A DNA stretch of 64,000 nucleotides from positions 5,942,501 to 6,006,500 of the forward strand of contig NZ_OY762614.1 in the NCBI RefSeq assembly GCF_963666145.1, read 5' to 3'. This DNA is from an uncultured Desulfobacter sp. GTDB lineage: Bacteria > Desulfobacterota > Desulfobacteria > Desulfobacterales > Desulfobacteraceae. Position 1 is the first letter of the stretch; each line of letters starts with the position of its first letter. The position numbers were made by a program, and so were the translations under genes. The notes under the pieces were generated by a model. The model was given only the letters and a program-made list of their open reading frames with translations, was not told the DNA's origin and did not search any database. This document shows, piece after piece, positions 26,887 through 34,802 of this stretch.

Positions 26887-28041
26887 ATGAATTACACTTT
26901 GATATCGCATGGTTATGCGAATGATCTGGATCTATGGTTCCCGAAAATAACAATAGATGGGGGCAAAATGCCGGCAGGTGTACAAAATACATTTAGAGCA
27001 ATGATTAGATGTGCGGTTGGTAAGAACCATACATTTGTGAACATAGGCACATTAGCCAGCCGTACAAATGTATGCTATCGGACCATTGAAAGACATATCA
27101 AGACCCTCAAAGAAGCCAAGTTGATCACCGCTGTCAAAGAGGAAATTAACGGCTGGACAGAGACCGTTTATTATTTTCTTGCTCATCCTGCAATCGGTAA
27201 ATTCAGAGAATTACGGTCCGGCAAAGCAAAACTTGAACAGTCAAAGTCGGTTGAAGAACCCAAACAAAGTCTGACAGAAAAGGCTTCAGAACCAGAAAAT
27301 AGCCACCTGGAGCTTGATCACGCGTGTCATGCTGCGGATCGACAAAATGTCGGCAATTTGTCGGATCATACCTTTGATAGATTATATAAGAATACTCCCC
27401 CCCTACCCCACTATTCAGGATCAGTTCAAGACCGCCAGGAGCCTGCCACCTGGGCAAAAATCAGAGAGAGTATTATTTCGAAAGACGAGCTAAATTTAGC
27501 GGCCAAGTATCTTCCCTGCCTGGTGGCTCAAATCGAGAACGGCAGTGTAATCCTGTCAGGGCCAAACAAAATAGCATTACAAAGAATCGAAAAACATTAC
27601 GGTCAAACCCTCAAAGATAATTTTTCTTTTTTTGGCGTTAAAACCATTGTCTTTGATGTCTATTCGGAAGAACTCCAAAGAAAAAAAGATGAAGAACAAA
27701 AGCGGCAAGATCAACTAAAGCTGCAGCATCATAAGGAACAGCAGCAAGAAATTTTGGCTGAAAAACAGCGGCAGGAAGCTGAATTAGATAGCTTACCTCT
27801 CAAAAAACAATTCGATGTGGTTTTAAGTCAATACCCCCGGCAAACCGGGCAATGGCAAGCCTGGATGAATTTTAAAAAACTTGTTCGGGCCGGAGAACTG
27901 CCAAAAACATCAAAACTTTTACAAATCATTTTAAAAAATAAGATGTCCCATGACTGGCAGCGGGATAATGGCCGCTGGATACCGGGACTATCAAAATTTT
28001 TGAAAGAAAGAAGATGGTTAGATTATGGAGAATGGACCTAA
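26887..28041 (+). CDS. replication-initiator-like protein (wHTH plus DnaA domain I-like)
   Basis: This 384-residue protein has a winged helix-turn-helix at about 45-95 (VNIGTLASRTNVCYRTIERH, then IKTLKEAKLI). A central segment at about 195-255 starts WAKIRESIISKDELNLAAKY and reads VILSGPNKIALQRIEKHYGQ, the pattern of the DnaA N-terminal domain. A Lys/Glu/Gln coiled coil (about 260-300) and a C-terminal domain follow. It opens the conjugative fragment behind three hairpins and has an AAAGGA ribosome-binding site. A role in plasmid-type replication initiation or helicase loading is likely; a regulator is the alternative. It overlaps the next gene by 17 bases. Confidence 0.6.
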   Translation: MNYTLISHGYANDLDLWFPKITIDGGKMPAGVQNTFRAMIRCAVGKNHTFVNIGTLASRTNVCYRTIERHIKTLKEAKLITAVKEEINGWTETVYYFLAHPAIGKFRELRSGKAKLEQSKSVEEPKQSLTEKASEPENSHLELDHACHAADRQNVGNLSDHTFDRLYKNTPPLPHYSGSVQDRQEPATWAKIRESIISKDELNLAAKYLPCLVAQIENGSVILSGPNKIALQRIEKHYGQTLKDNFSFFGVKTIVFDVYSEELQRKKDEEQKRQDQLKLQHHKEQQQEILAEKQRQEAELDSLPLKKQFDVVLSQYPRQTGQWQAWMNFKKLVRAGELPKTSKLLQIILKNKMSHDWQRDNGRWIPGLSKFLKERRWLDYGEWT

Positions 28042-28237
28042 GCCCTCATGTAAAAGTCAGTACCTGGCTATCCATGATGAAACCCAAACGCTGCTTAAGC
28101 AGGGTTATACGATCAAAGCTGTGTATGATTATTTCTTCAAAAAGGGTGTGATTCATATGTCATATAATTCCTGGACTAAAATATTAAAAAATTACCATAA
28201 ACCCTTCCCTTTTACACAAAAGAAAGACGAATTATGA
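28025..28237 (+). CDS. TraK-like small DNA-binding protein, paralog 1
   Basis: This 70-residue protein shares its whole length with the next gene: CKSQYLAIHDE, a GY(T/S)xKxxYD core, KxxIHMSYxxWxKI and a PF(P/F) end. The core resembles IncP TraK, which wraps oriT DNA beside the relaxase. The gene overlaps the next by 4 bases (ATGA), so they arose by tandem duplication and are coupled. The assignment rests on the motif pattern and on the TraL-TraM-Trb genes following. Confidence 0.55.
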   Translation: MENGPKPSCKSQYLAIHDETQTLLKQGYTIKAVYDYFFKKGVIHMSYNSWTKILKNYHKPFPFTQKKDEL

Positions 28238-28572
28238 AACCTTCATGTAAAAGTCAATATCTGGCTATCCACGACGAGGCAAACGCTTTGTTTTCAAAGG
28301 GTTACTCAAAAAAGACCATATACGATCATTTTATTGAAAAAGATAAGATTCATATGTCGTATGTGGCCTGGGCAAAAATTATGGAAAACCACGATCAGAG
28401 GTTTCCCTTCGGTCAAAAAAAAGCCTCAAAAGAAAAAACCATCCGTCAAAGTCAAGGCAAATTACGGGGTAAATTCAGCCATTCAAACGATCCTTATCCG
28501 CCAGAACCGGACTTTGTTGAGGAAGAAAAAGAAAATGAAAAACCGTTTACCCTAATCAAAAAGGGAGAATAA
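28234..28572 (+). CDS. TraK-like small DNA-binding protein, paralog 2
   Basis: This protein of 112 residues matches the first paralog over residues 1-60 and adds a Lys-rich linker and an acidic tail (PEPDFVEEEKENEK). The basic and acidic tail could modulate DNA binding or partner contacts. It fits an IncP TraK-like oriT-binding role, perhaps as a heterodimer with the shorter paralog. No relaxase gene is visible for it to work with in this window. Confidence 0.55.
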   Translation: MKPSCKSQYLAIHDEANALFSKGYSKKTIYDHFIEKDKIHMSYVAWAKIMENHDQRFPFGQKKASKEKTIRQSQGKLRGKFSHSNDPYPPEPDFVEEEKENEKPFTLIKKGE

Positions 28573-28627
28573 CCCTAATTTTGAGTAGCCCTAAAACAGA
28601 TCATTATTTTTTTGGGGGAGATTAACA

Positions 28628-29833
28628 ATGGATATGGAAATAGAAAATCAAAAAATTAATATTTCAACCATAAAAGGAAAACTGACGGTTTCCTCAATGA
28701 TGGTGGCAGAACATTTTGGAAAAGATCATAAAAATGTTCTGCGCGAAATCCGTCGAATTACTGGGGAATTATCTGAAATTATGGAAGATTTCAGCGAGCT
28801 CAATTTTGAGCCCGCTGAATATATTGATGAGCAAGGCAAACCTCGACCTTCCTACGATCTCACTCGTGACGGTTTTGCTCTGCTTGTCATGGGATTTACC
28901 GGTAAGAAGGCAATGGCCTGGAAGGTCAAGTACATCAATGCATTTAACGCCATGGAAAAGGCTCAGAAAGACAAATTATATTTAAAAGCCGCATTACAAA
29001 TCCCAATAGAAAGCGATCTGACAGTTTTATTGCCCACCGGCGAGTTCGGCATTTCAAGCTGGAAACTGGCCAAGGAAATTGACCAGCCCCACAAAGCCTT
29101 GATGACAAAAATTCAATATTTGGATGTCCCTACCCTATTTAAGGCAGAAAATTTTATCCCAATGGGACATGTGGAAGATCACGGCCCAAGAGTGGACGGG
29201 TACGGGATCACTTTGGCCGGCCTTGGCATGATGGGTCATATCTTTCGCAGTCAGGTGGCCAGGGAAGCTCAATTAAAGGGATATGAACAGTTAAGGGCTG
29301 TCAACACTTCAAAAGAGATGGGAGATACTGCTCACGCCCAACCGGTCCAAAGTGTGATTCCTCGGTTTCAGCGGGCCAATGTTTCAGAAAAAAAGATGCT
29401 TGCGCTTAAAGGTTTAATTTCGATCTGGGCATGGATTGAAAATACCACCCCTGAAAAACTCGAAGCTGAGCTATGTGCCTACATGCAGATAATGAACCTA
29501 ACGGGCATCACGACATCAAGTTATGAAAACGCCATGGAATACATTTGGTCGGGGATACAAACACTGCAAAACGACTTTATAGATCTTTGCACTGAAGATG
29601 AATTGCAGCCGTTAAGGGGACTGTTTGATTTCATGGCCTATTACGAGGACAGGATAAGCTATGAATTTTTATTCAACAAATTCAAAAAAGAACACCAGTT
29701 GGAAGATTTTACCAAAGTTTCCAAGAAGGATTTTCAAAAAATCATAATGTTAGCCTGGGGCACCATGTACGCCATGTGCCTTGGAGATAAAGCCGGATGC
29801 TGCAAAGCAAGCTGCATCCATAACCAATTATAA
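28628..29833 (+). CDS. Rha-family (phage regulatory type) protein
   Basis: This 401-residue protein has an N-terminal Rha domain (residues about 10-115): VSSMMVAEHFGKDHKNVLRE, then FEPAEYIDEQGKPRPSYDLT, RDGFALLVMGFTGKKAMAWK and YINAFNAME. Rha proteins were first described as phage regulators. The middle part (about 120-215) resembles a second KilA/ANT-like segment, and the C-terminal 170 residues are not recognised. Finding it between traK-like and traL-like genes is unusual; it may regulate the transfer genes. GGGGGAG precedes the start by about 8 bases. Confidence 0.8.
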   Translation: MDMEIENQKINISTIKGKLTVSSMMVAEHFGKDHKNVLREIRRITGELSEIMEDFSELNFEPAEYIDEQGKPRPSYDLTRDGFALLVMGFTGKKAMAWKVKYINAFNAMEKAQKDKLYLKAALQIPIESDLTVLLPTGEFGISSWKLAKEIDQPHKALMTKIQYLDVPTLFKAENFIPMGHVEDHGPRVDGYGITLAGLGMMGHIFRSQVAREAQLKGYEQLRAVNTSKEMGDTAHAQPVQSVIPRFQRANVSEKKMLALKGLISIWAWIENTTPEKLEAELCAYMQIMNLTGITTSSYENAMEYIWSGIQTLQNDFIDLCTEDELQPLRGLFDFMAYYEDRISYEFLFNKFKKEHQLEDFTKVSKKDFQKIIMLAWGTMYAMCLGDKAGCCKASCIHNQL

Positions 29834-29843
29834 AGGGGAAAAA

Positions 29844-30581
29844 ATGGCATCAATAAATATGATCCTGCAGGGCAAGGGCGGTGTTGGCAAAAGTTTTACA
29901 GCCAGTCTTTTAAGTCAATATCTGGTTGACAGAGACCAATTGCTGGCATGCCTGGACGCTGATCCGGTTAATGCAACCCTGACAGCCTATGAAGCATTAA
30001 AGGCGACCAAGATAGAAATCATGGAAGGTGATTCTATTAACAGCCGGTTGTTTGACACGATGATAGAAAAATTGATTCAGTTGCCGGATGAGGCATTCGC
30101 TGTTGTTGACAGCGGTGCCAGCACATTTGTTCCCCTGGCTGCTTACATGTCAGAAAATAATGTTGCCGAGTTTCTAAAAGACAGCGGCCACAATCTTACG
30201 CTGCATACCTTGATCACCGGCGGCCAGGCCGAGGGAGATACCATCCAAGGCCTGGCATCCCTGATGGACGGTTTTCAGGATACGCCCATAACAATATGGG
30301 TAAATCCTTTCTTCGGCCAAATTGATTTCGAAAACCACAAACTGGCAAAAGCCAACCAGGACCAGGGCGGCACCACCATTGTTCTGCCCACGTATAAAAA
30401 AGAGACCTTTGGCTATGATCTGGAGCTGATGCTCAAGTCCCGGCTGACATTTGCCCAGGCAATCAATTCCGGCAAATTCAACGTCATGGCTAAACAGCGG
30501 CTTAAAATAGCCAGGGATGAAATCTGGAACATCCTGGATGAATCCGGCCTGATCATTGATGCCCAGGAACAGCAGGAATGA
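29844..30581 (+). CDS. traL: TraL-like ParA-type ATPase
   Basis: This protein of 245 residues opens MASINMILQGKGGVGKSFTA, with a deviant Walker A (GKGGVGKS) and the segment CLDADPVNATL, very close in style to IncP TraL. TraL proteins are ParA/MinD-type ATPases encoded with the transfer genes; their exact role is unsettled. The start at 29844 is preferred because AAGGGG lies 7 bases upstream and the sequence matches the family start; a longer reading begins inside the Rha gene. It overlaps traM by 4 bases. Confidence 0.85.
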   Translation: MASINMILQGKGGVGKSFTASLLSQYLVDRDQLLACLDADPVNATLTAYEALKATKIEIMEGDSINSRLFDTMIEKLIQLPDEAFAVVDSGASTFVPLAAYMSENNVAEFLKDSGHNLTLHTLITGGQAEGDTIQGLASLMDGFQDTPITIWVNPFFGQIDFENHKLAKANQDQGGTTIVLPTYKKETFGYDLELMLKSRLTFAQAINSGKFNVMAKQRLKIARDEIWNILDESGLIIDAQEQQE

Positions 30582-30838
30582 AAAACAAAATCCAGGCAGA
30601 GATAGCCAAAAGGCACAACATGACAGTGGGTGACAATGATCCGGTCTGGATCGTTGCCACTGTGTGTGAACTTATGGCCGAAGAATACTCACAAAGACTT
30701 TCTGACCAGCAAGATATTCTTGCAGAAAAATTCAAAGAGAAAATCAAGGAGGTGAACAAAAAAACAAACACGCTGAATTTAGTCATTGCCATACTTTTCG
30801 GCATCATTATCGGTCTGTCAATTCAATTGATTATTTGA
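30578..30838 (+). CDS. traM: TraM-like small membrane protein
   Basis: This 86-residue protein begins with AEIAKRHNMTVGDNDPVWIV, a segment typical of IncP TraM, continues with a Lys/Glu-rich helix and ends in one membrane helix (LNLVIAILFGIIIGLSIQLI). It overlaps traL by 4 bases, the gene order known from IncP plasmids. Its role in conjugation is not well defined. Confidence 0.72.
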   Translation: MKNKIQAEIAKRHNMTVGDNDPVWIVATVCELMAEEYSQRLSDQQDILAEKFKEKIKEVNKKTNTLNLVIAILFGIIIGLSIQLII

Positions 30839-30853
30839 AGAGGAGTTTTAGAA

Positions 30854-31174
30854 ATGAAAAAGTATTTACCGTTACTTATACCAACCTTTCTTTTTTTTGG
30901 CGTTATTACATTTGTTGATTCTGTTTTCGCATCAACTATTTCAGAATTTGAAACACCTGCAGAAACCTTGATGGAAACCTTACGCGGGCCGTGGGCCAAG
31001 TCCGTTGCAATACTGATGATTTTAGCTGCTGCGTTTGTGATGTGGTTCAAGAAAGACGACCTGGACGGCATGACAAAAGGGTTCCTGGTAGTGGTTTGTA
31101 TCATTTCGGTGCTGGCTCTGGCCGAACCGATCATTGATACGCTGTTCACATTCGGCAGTGGAGCATTAATATAA
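30854..31174 (+). CDS. trbC: TrbC/VirB2 conjugative pilin
   Basis: This 106-residue pre-pilin has a signal peptide (basic start, hydrophobic FLFFGVITFVDSVFA, cleavage near AFA/ST) and two membrane helices (SVAILMILAAAFVMWF and KGFLVVVCIISVLALAEPII) joined by a charged loop, the TrbC/VirB2 design. TrbC pilins are trimmed and made circular by the TraF protease, which is encoded at 45669. It shares one base with the trbD-trbE fusion. Confidence 0.88.
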   Translation: MKKYLPLLIPTFLFFGVITFVDSVFASTISEFETPAETLMETLRGPWAKSVAILMILAAAFVMWFKKDDLDGMTKGFLVVVCIISVLALAEPIIDTLFTFGSGALI

Positions 31175-33888
31175 TGAGACGGATTTCAATACATCGTTCG
31201 CTGCATCGTGCAGACCTGATCATGGGCATAGAACGGGATTTGCTTTTTCCCATAGGTATTGCCGCCGGCGTGCTGATTGTATCCAGCGGCAACCGCCCAT
31301 GGCAGATATTGATCGGCCTTATAATTCTGTCGGTCGGGTTTGGTCTGGCCAGGAAAGCAAATAAAAAAGAGCCGATCCTTTCAAAGGTCTTCCGGCAGCA
31401 TGTGCGGCACAAAAAATTTTATCCGGCCAAAGACAGCCCAGAGTTGCCCCATAAATCCATCCATTACGATGCCATGAGCAGAAAAGAGAAGGGCCTGCAA
31501 AGCCTTTTGCAGTATGCCGTGATGGCAGATAACGGTGTTATCCTTTGTAAAAACGGTTCGTTCCTGGTGGGCTATGAAATAACAACCCGGGACACGGACA
31601 GTTCAACCGATACAGAGTTAGAAAACTTTTCAACTTCAATCTCTGCATCTTTGAAAAATTTAGGCGATGGGTTCACCCTGCACTTTGACTGTATCCGGAG
31701 CCCGGAAGATTATTATCCTGATAAAAATGAAAATCATTTTCCTGACAAAATCACCAGGGCCATTGATGATGAACGGCGGATCTATTTTAAGAAAGGAAAG
31801 CATTTTCGCACAACTCATTATCTTTTTATCACCTGGAAGCCGGATATATCCGCGCAGAAAATGGATTCCTTTTTATATACAGAAGAAAAGGATGAACACC
31901 AGAGAAAAAAAGGTGATGATCCCGGTGTTAAGGCATTAAAAACCTTCCAAAATAATCTGGTTGAAATCGAGGATAGGCTCTCGTTATCTTTTCGGCTTCA
32001 AAAACTCAAGGATACACTCTCCCAAAATTGCATATATTCAGAACTTTTGGAAATTATCAACTTTATTGTCACGGGGGAACGCCACAAAATAAAATTGCCG
32101 AAAATTCCTATGTATCTTGATTATCTTTTATCTTCCCAAGATGTCACAGGCGGCATAGTCCCGAAAATCGCGGATAAATATATAAGTGTCGTTGCCATTG
32201 ATGGTTTTCCTGCAGAATCCTACCCAATGATGCTGTCCGGGTTAGACAGTTTGTCTATACCGTACCGGTTTAACACCCGTTATATCTGTATGGATCAATG
32301 GACAGCCTTGCAGCAGATAGAAAATTACCGGAAGGGCTGGTCTCAAAAAATTATTGGTTTCTTTGACAAGCTTTTGAATAACGCCAAGGCAAAGCCAAAC
32401 AAAGATGCCGCCTTGATGGCCGAAGATGCTGAGGAAGCCTATTTAATTAATCAATCTGGATTTGTGGGGTTTGGTTATTTTAGCGGCAACATCATTCTGT
32501 TAAATGAAGATAAAGAGTTGTTACTGACGCAAACCAGGGATATCCGGAAAGTGGTTTTGTCCCAAGGCTTTGCTGCCCGGGTAGAAACCCTCAACGCCCT
32601 GGAAGGCTGGCTTGGAACCCATCCGGCCAACAATTATTCCAACCTGCGCCGCATTATTTTGCACAGTCTGAATCTTGCCGACATTTTACCATTGTCCACA
32701 ATATATGCCGGATCAGCTAAAGCCCCCTGCCCTTTTTATCCGCCGGGATCACCGCCGCTTATGTATGCCGCTACAGACGGCGCAACCCCTTTCCGGTTGA
32801 ACCTGCATATCGGAGATTTAGGCCATACTCTGATTTTTGGTCCTACCGGGGCGGGTAAATCCGTTTTGTTGGCCATGATAGCAGCTCAATTCCGGCGTTA
32901 TAAAGATGCGTGTATTTTTGCATTTGATAAGGGATTATCAATGTTTCCACTGGTCTCTGCCGCAGGCGGTACCCATTATCACATTGCCGGTGATGACAGC
33001 CGACTTGCTTTTTGCCCTTTGAAATATATTGATACGGATGCTGAACAAGCCTGGGCAGAGGATTGGATAACCACCCTGGCCAAACTGCAAAAAGTTGATA
33101 TCAAGCCTGAGCACCGAACAGCGATACACGATGCTGTTACACAAATCCGGAACTCCCCGGATCAGCACCGCACCTTAAGCAATCTGTATCATTATATACA
33201 GCACCAGGAACTCAAAGAGGCAATCCAGCATTATACCAACCAGGGGGCCATGGGCAAACTCCTTGATGCGCCTGCCGATTCAATGACCCTGGAAAAGTAC
33301 ACAGTGTTTGAAATTGAAGAGTTGATGACTCTTGGCGAAGAAAACTTGATCCCGGTGCTTTTGTATATTTTTCACCGCATAGAGAAGGCATTTAAAGGAC
33401 AGCCAAGCATACTGATCCTGGATGAAGCCTGGATTATGCTGGGGCATCCTGTGTTTCAGCAAAAAATCCGGGAATGGTTAAAAGTGCTCAGAAAGGCCAA
33501 TTGTGCGGTTGTCCTTGCAACACAAAGCCTTTCTGATGCCAAAAATTCAGGCCTTTTAGATGTACTGTCGGAAAGCTGCCCAACCAAAATATTTTTACCA
33601 AACCAGGATGCAGGAAAAGACACGCAAACAGAACTTTACCACGGTCTGGGCCTCAATTCCACCCAGGTTCAAATCATCGCACAGGCTCGGCCAAAACGAG
33701 AATATTACGTGACATCCTCGCTGGGTTGCCGCCTGATCAATTTATCTTTATCCCCCCTGGCCCTGTCGTTTGCCGGAGTTTCAGGCAAAGAAGACATTGC
33801 CGCAATTAAGAACTTAATAAATGAGTACGGTCCTGAATGGCCGAAACACTGGCTGCATGCCAGGAATATTAAACTCCCTAAAATTTAA
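31174..33888 (+). CDS. trbE: TrbD-TrbE fusion (VirB3-VirB4)
   Basis: This protein of 904 residues joins an N-terminal VirB3/TrbD part (about 1-75; IHRSLHRADLIMGIERDLLF then a hydrophobic helix pair) to a full VirB4/TrbE ATPase. The ATPase has Walker A GPTGAGKS near 556-563 and Walker B ILILDEAW near 746-753, plus a conserved Gln in VLATQSL. VirB4 drives pilus assembly and substrate passage from the inner membrane. In IncP plasmids the two are separate genes, so this is a natural fusion. It follows trbC and precedes trbJ by 11 bases. Confidence 0.92.
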   Translation: MRRISIHRSLHRADLIMGIERDLLFPIGIAAGVLIVSSGNRPWQILIGLIILSVGFGLARKANKKEPILSKVFRQHVRHKKFYPAKDSPELPHKSIHYDAMSRKEKGLQSLLQYAVMADNGVILCKNGSFLVGYEITTRDTDSSTDTELENFSTSISASLKNLGDGFTLHFDCIRSPEDYYPDKNENHFPDKITRAIDDERRIYFKKGKHFRTTHYLFITWKPDISAQKMDSFLYTEEKDEHQRKKGDDPGVKALKTFQNNLVEIEDRLSLSFRLQKLKDTLSQNCIYSELLEIINFIVTGERHKIKLPKIPMYLDYLLSSQDVTGGIVPKIADKYISVVAIDGFPAESYPMMLSGLDSLSIPYRFNTRYICMDQWTALQQIENYRKGWSQKIIGFFDKLLNNAKAKPNKDAALMAEDAEEAYLINQSGFVGFGYFSGNIILLNEDKELLLTQTRDIRKVVLSQGFAARVETLNALEGWLGTHPANNYSNLRRIILHSLNLADILPLSTIYAGSAKAPCPFYPPGSPPLMYAATDGATPFRLNLHIGDLGHTLIFGPTGAGKSVLLAMIAAQFRRYKDACIFAFDKGLSMFPLVSAAGGTHYHIAGDDSRLAFCPLKYIDTDAEQAWAEDWITTLAKLQKVDIKPEHRTAIHDAVTQIRNSPDQHRTLSNLYHYIQHQELKEAIQHYTNQGAMGKLLDAPADSMTLEKYTVFEIEELMTLGEENLIPVLLYIFHRIEKAFKGQPSILILDEAWIMLGHPVFQQKIREWLKVLRKANCAVVLATQSLSDAKNSGLLDVLSESCPTKIFLPNQDAGKDTQTELYHGLGLNSTQVQIIAQARPKREYYVTSSLGCRLINLSLSPLALSFAGVSGKEDIAAIKNLINEYGPEWPKHWLHARNIKLPKI

Positions 33889-33899
33889 GGAACTTCAAA

Positions 33900-34658
33900 A
33901 TGAAAAACAAAATTAAAACCACAATCGTTTTATTGTCCGTCATTACCTTTGTCAATGTCTCTATGGCCGGTATTCCTGTTACCTGCCTCAATTGCTCCAA
34001 TTTATTCACACAAGCTCTGGAATATATCAAAGACATCGAACAACTGGCAGAAGAAATTAAACAATACGAACAACTTGTTAAGCAGACAGAAAATGCCATC
34101 ACCAACACCATGAACCTGCCCAGCAACCTTGCTTCCAACCTTCAATCTCAAATGAGGGTAGCGGTTGCCAATGTGAACCGTTTGAAATCTTACAAGGCCG
34201 ATATGGATGCTCTCTATACTATTTTTACGGATACCTGGCCTGAGCTTGAAGATATTAAGGTTGATGGGATGTTGATGAAAGATCGGATAGCGGCAAAGCA
34301 AAACCAGTTTAAGAAGGCTGCAGAAAAAGTGGACAATATTTTGCAGTCAAATTTTCGACTCTCCGGCCAGCAATTACAGGACCTGCAGGATTCAGGTGAT
34401 TTTGACAGTTATTTAGATGACCTTCTATCAACCAAAGAAGGCAGACAGCAGGCTATTGAAGCCGGCAACCAGATCAACGCCCTAACAGTCCATGAAATGA
34501 GACAGACAAGAGCGTTGCTGGCTAATTATGTGCAAGCTCAAGCAGCCGAATCCGCCCAAGAACAAAACGAAGAAAAACAGCTTGAAGCGGAAGAAGAGCG
34601 GGAACAGTCAACAGGGGTGGATATGAAGGCAGATATTTTACCTGAATTGTTCCGGTAA
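33900..34658 (+). CDS. trbJ: TrbJ/VirB5 minor pilin subunit
   Basis: This 252-residue protein has a signal peptide (hydrophobic TTIVLLSVITFVNVSMAG), a CLNCSN pair of cysteines and a long helical hairpin (ALEYIKDIEQLAEEIKQYEQ then LVKQTENAI), the TrbJ/VirB5 pattern. VirB5 sits at the pilus tip and contacts recipients. The last 16 residues (ending ILPELFR) resemble the tail of a possible antisense protein that overlaps its stop codon by 21 bases. Confidence 0.85.
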   Translation: MKNKIKTTIVLLSVITFVNVSMAGIPVTCLNCSNLFTQALEYIKDIEQLAEEIKQYEQLVKQTENAITNTMNLPSNLASNLQSQMRVAVANVNRLKSYKADMDALYTIFTDTWPELEDIKVDGMLMKDRIAAKQNQFKKAAEKVDNILQSNFRLSGQQLQDLQDSGDFDSYLDDLLSTKEGRQQAIEAGNQINALTVHEMRQTRALLANYVQAQAAESAQEQNEEKQLEAEEEREQSTGVDMKADILPELFR

Positions 34659-34802
34659 AATATTCGGATCTACTTCCACTCCTACAGTATCTTTATATTC
34701 CTGTTTGGGTTGGGGATTATTGGATACGCCAATATAGAGACTAACACTGATACTAATGGCGATAACGATGGAGACGGTCAAAATGATCATTTTTTTAGAC
34801 AT
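34638..34802 (-). CDS. possible antisense single-pass membrane microprotein in the trbK position
   Basis: This minus-strand frame of 54 codons begins MSKKMIILTVSIVIAISISV, one clear membrane helix, then a polar tail ending VDPNILPEQFR. AGGAG lies 8 bases before its ATG. It fills the gap between trbJ and trbL, where IncP plasmids carry the entry-exclusion gene trbK, but it is on the other strand and has no lipobox cysteine. Its 3' end overlaps trbJ by 21 bases, and its ATG overlaps the ATG at 34801 on the plus strand. It could be chance; the ribosome-binding site and membrane helix argue for a real gene. Confidence 0.4.
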   Translation of the reverse strand: MSKKMIILTVSIVIAISISVSLYIGVSNNPQPKQEYKDTVGVEVDPNILPEQFR

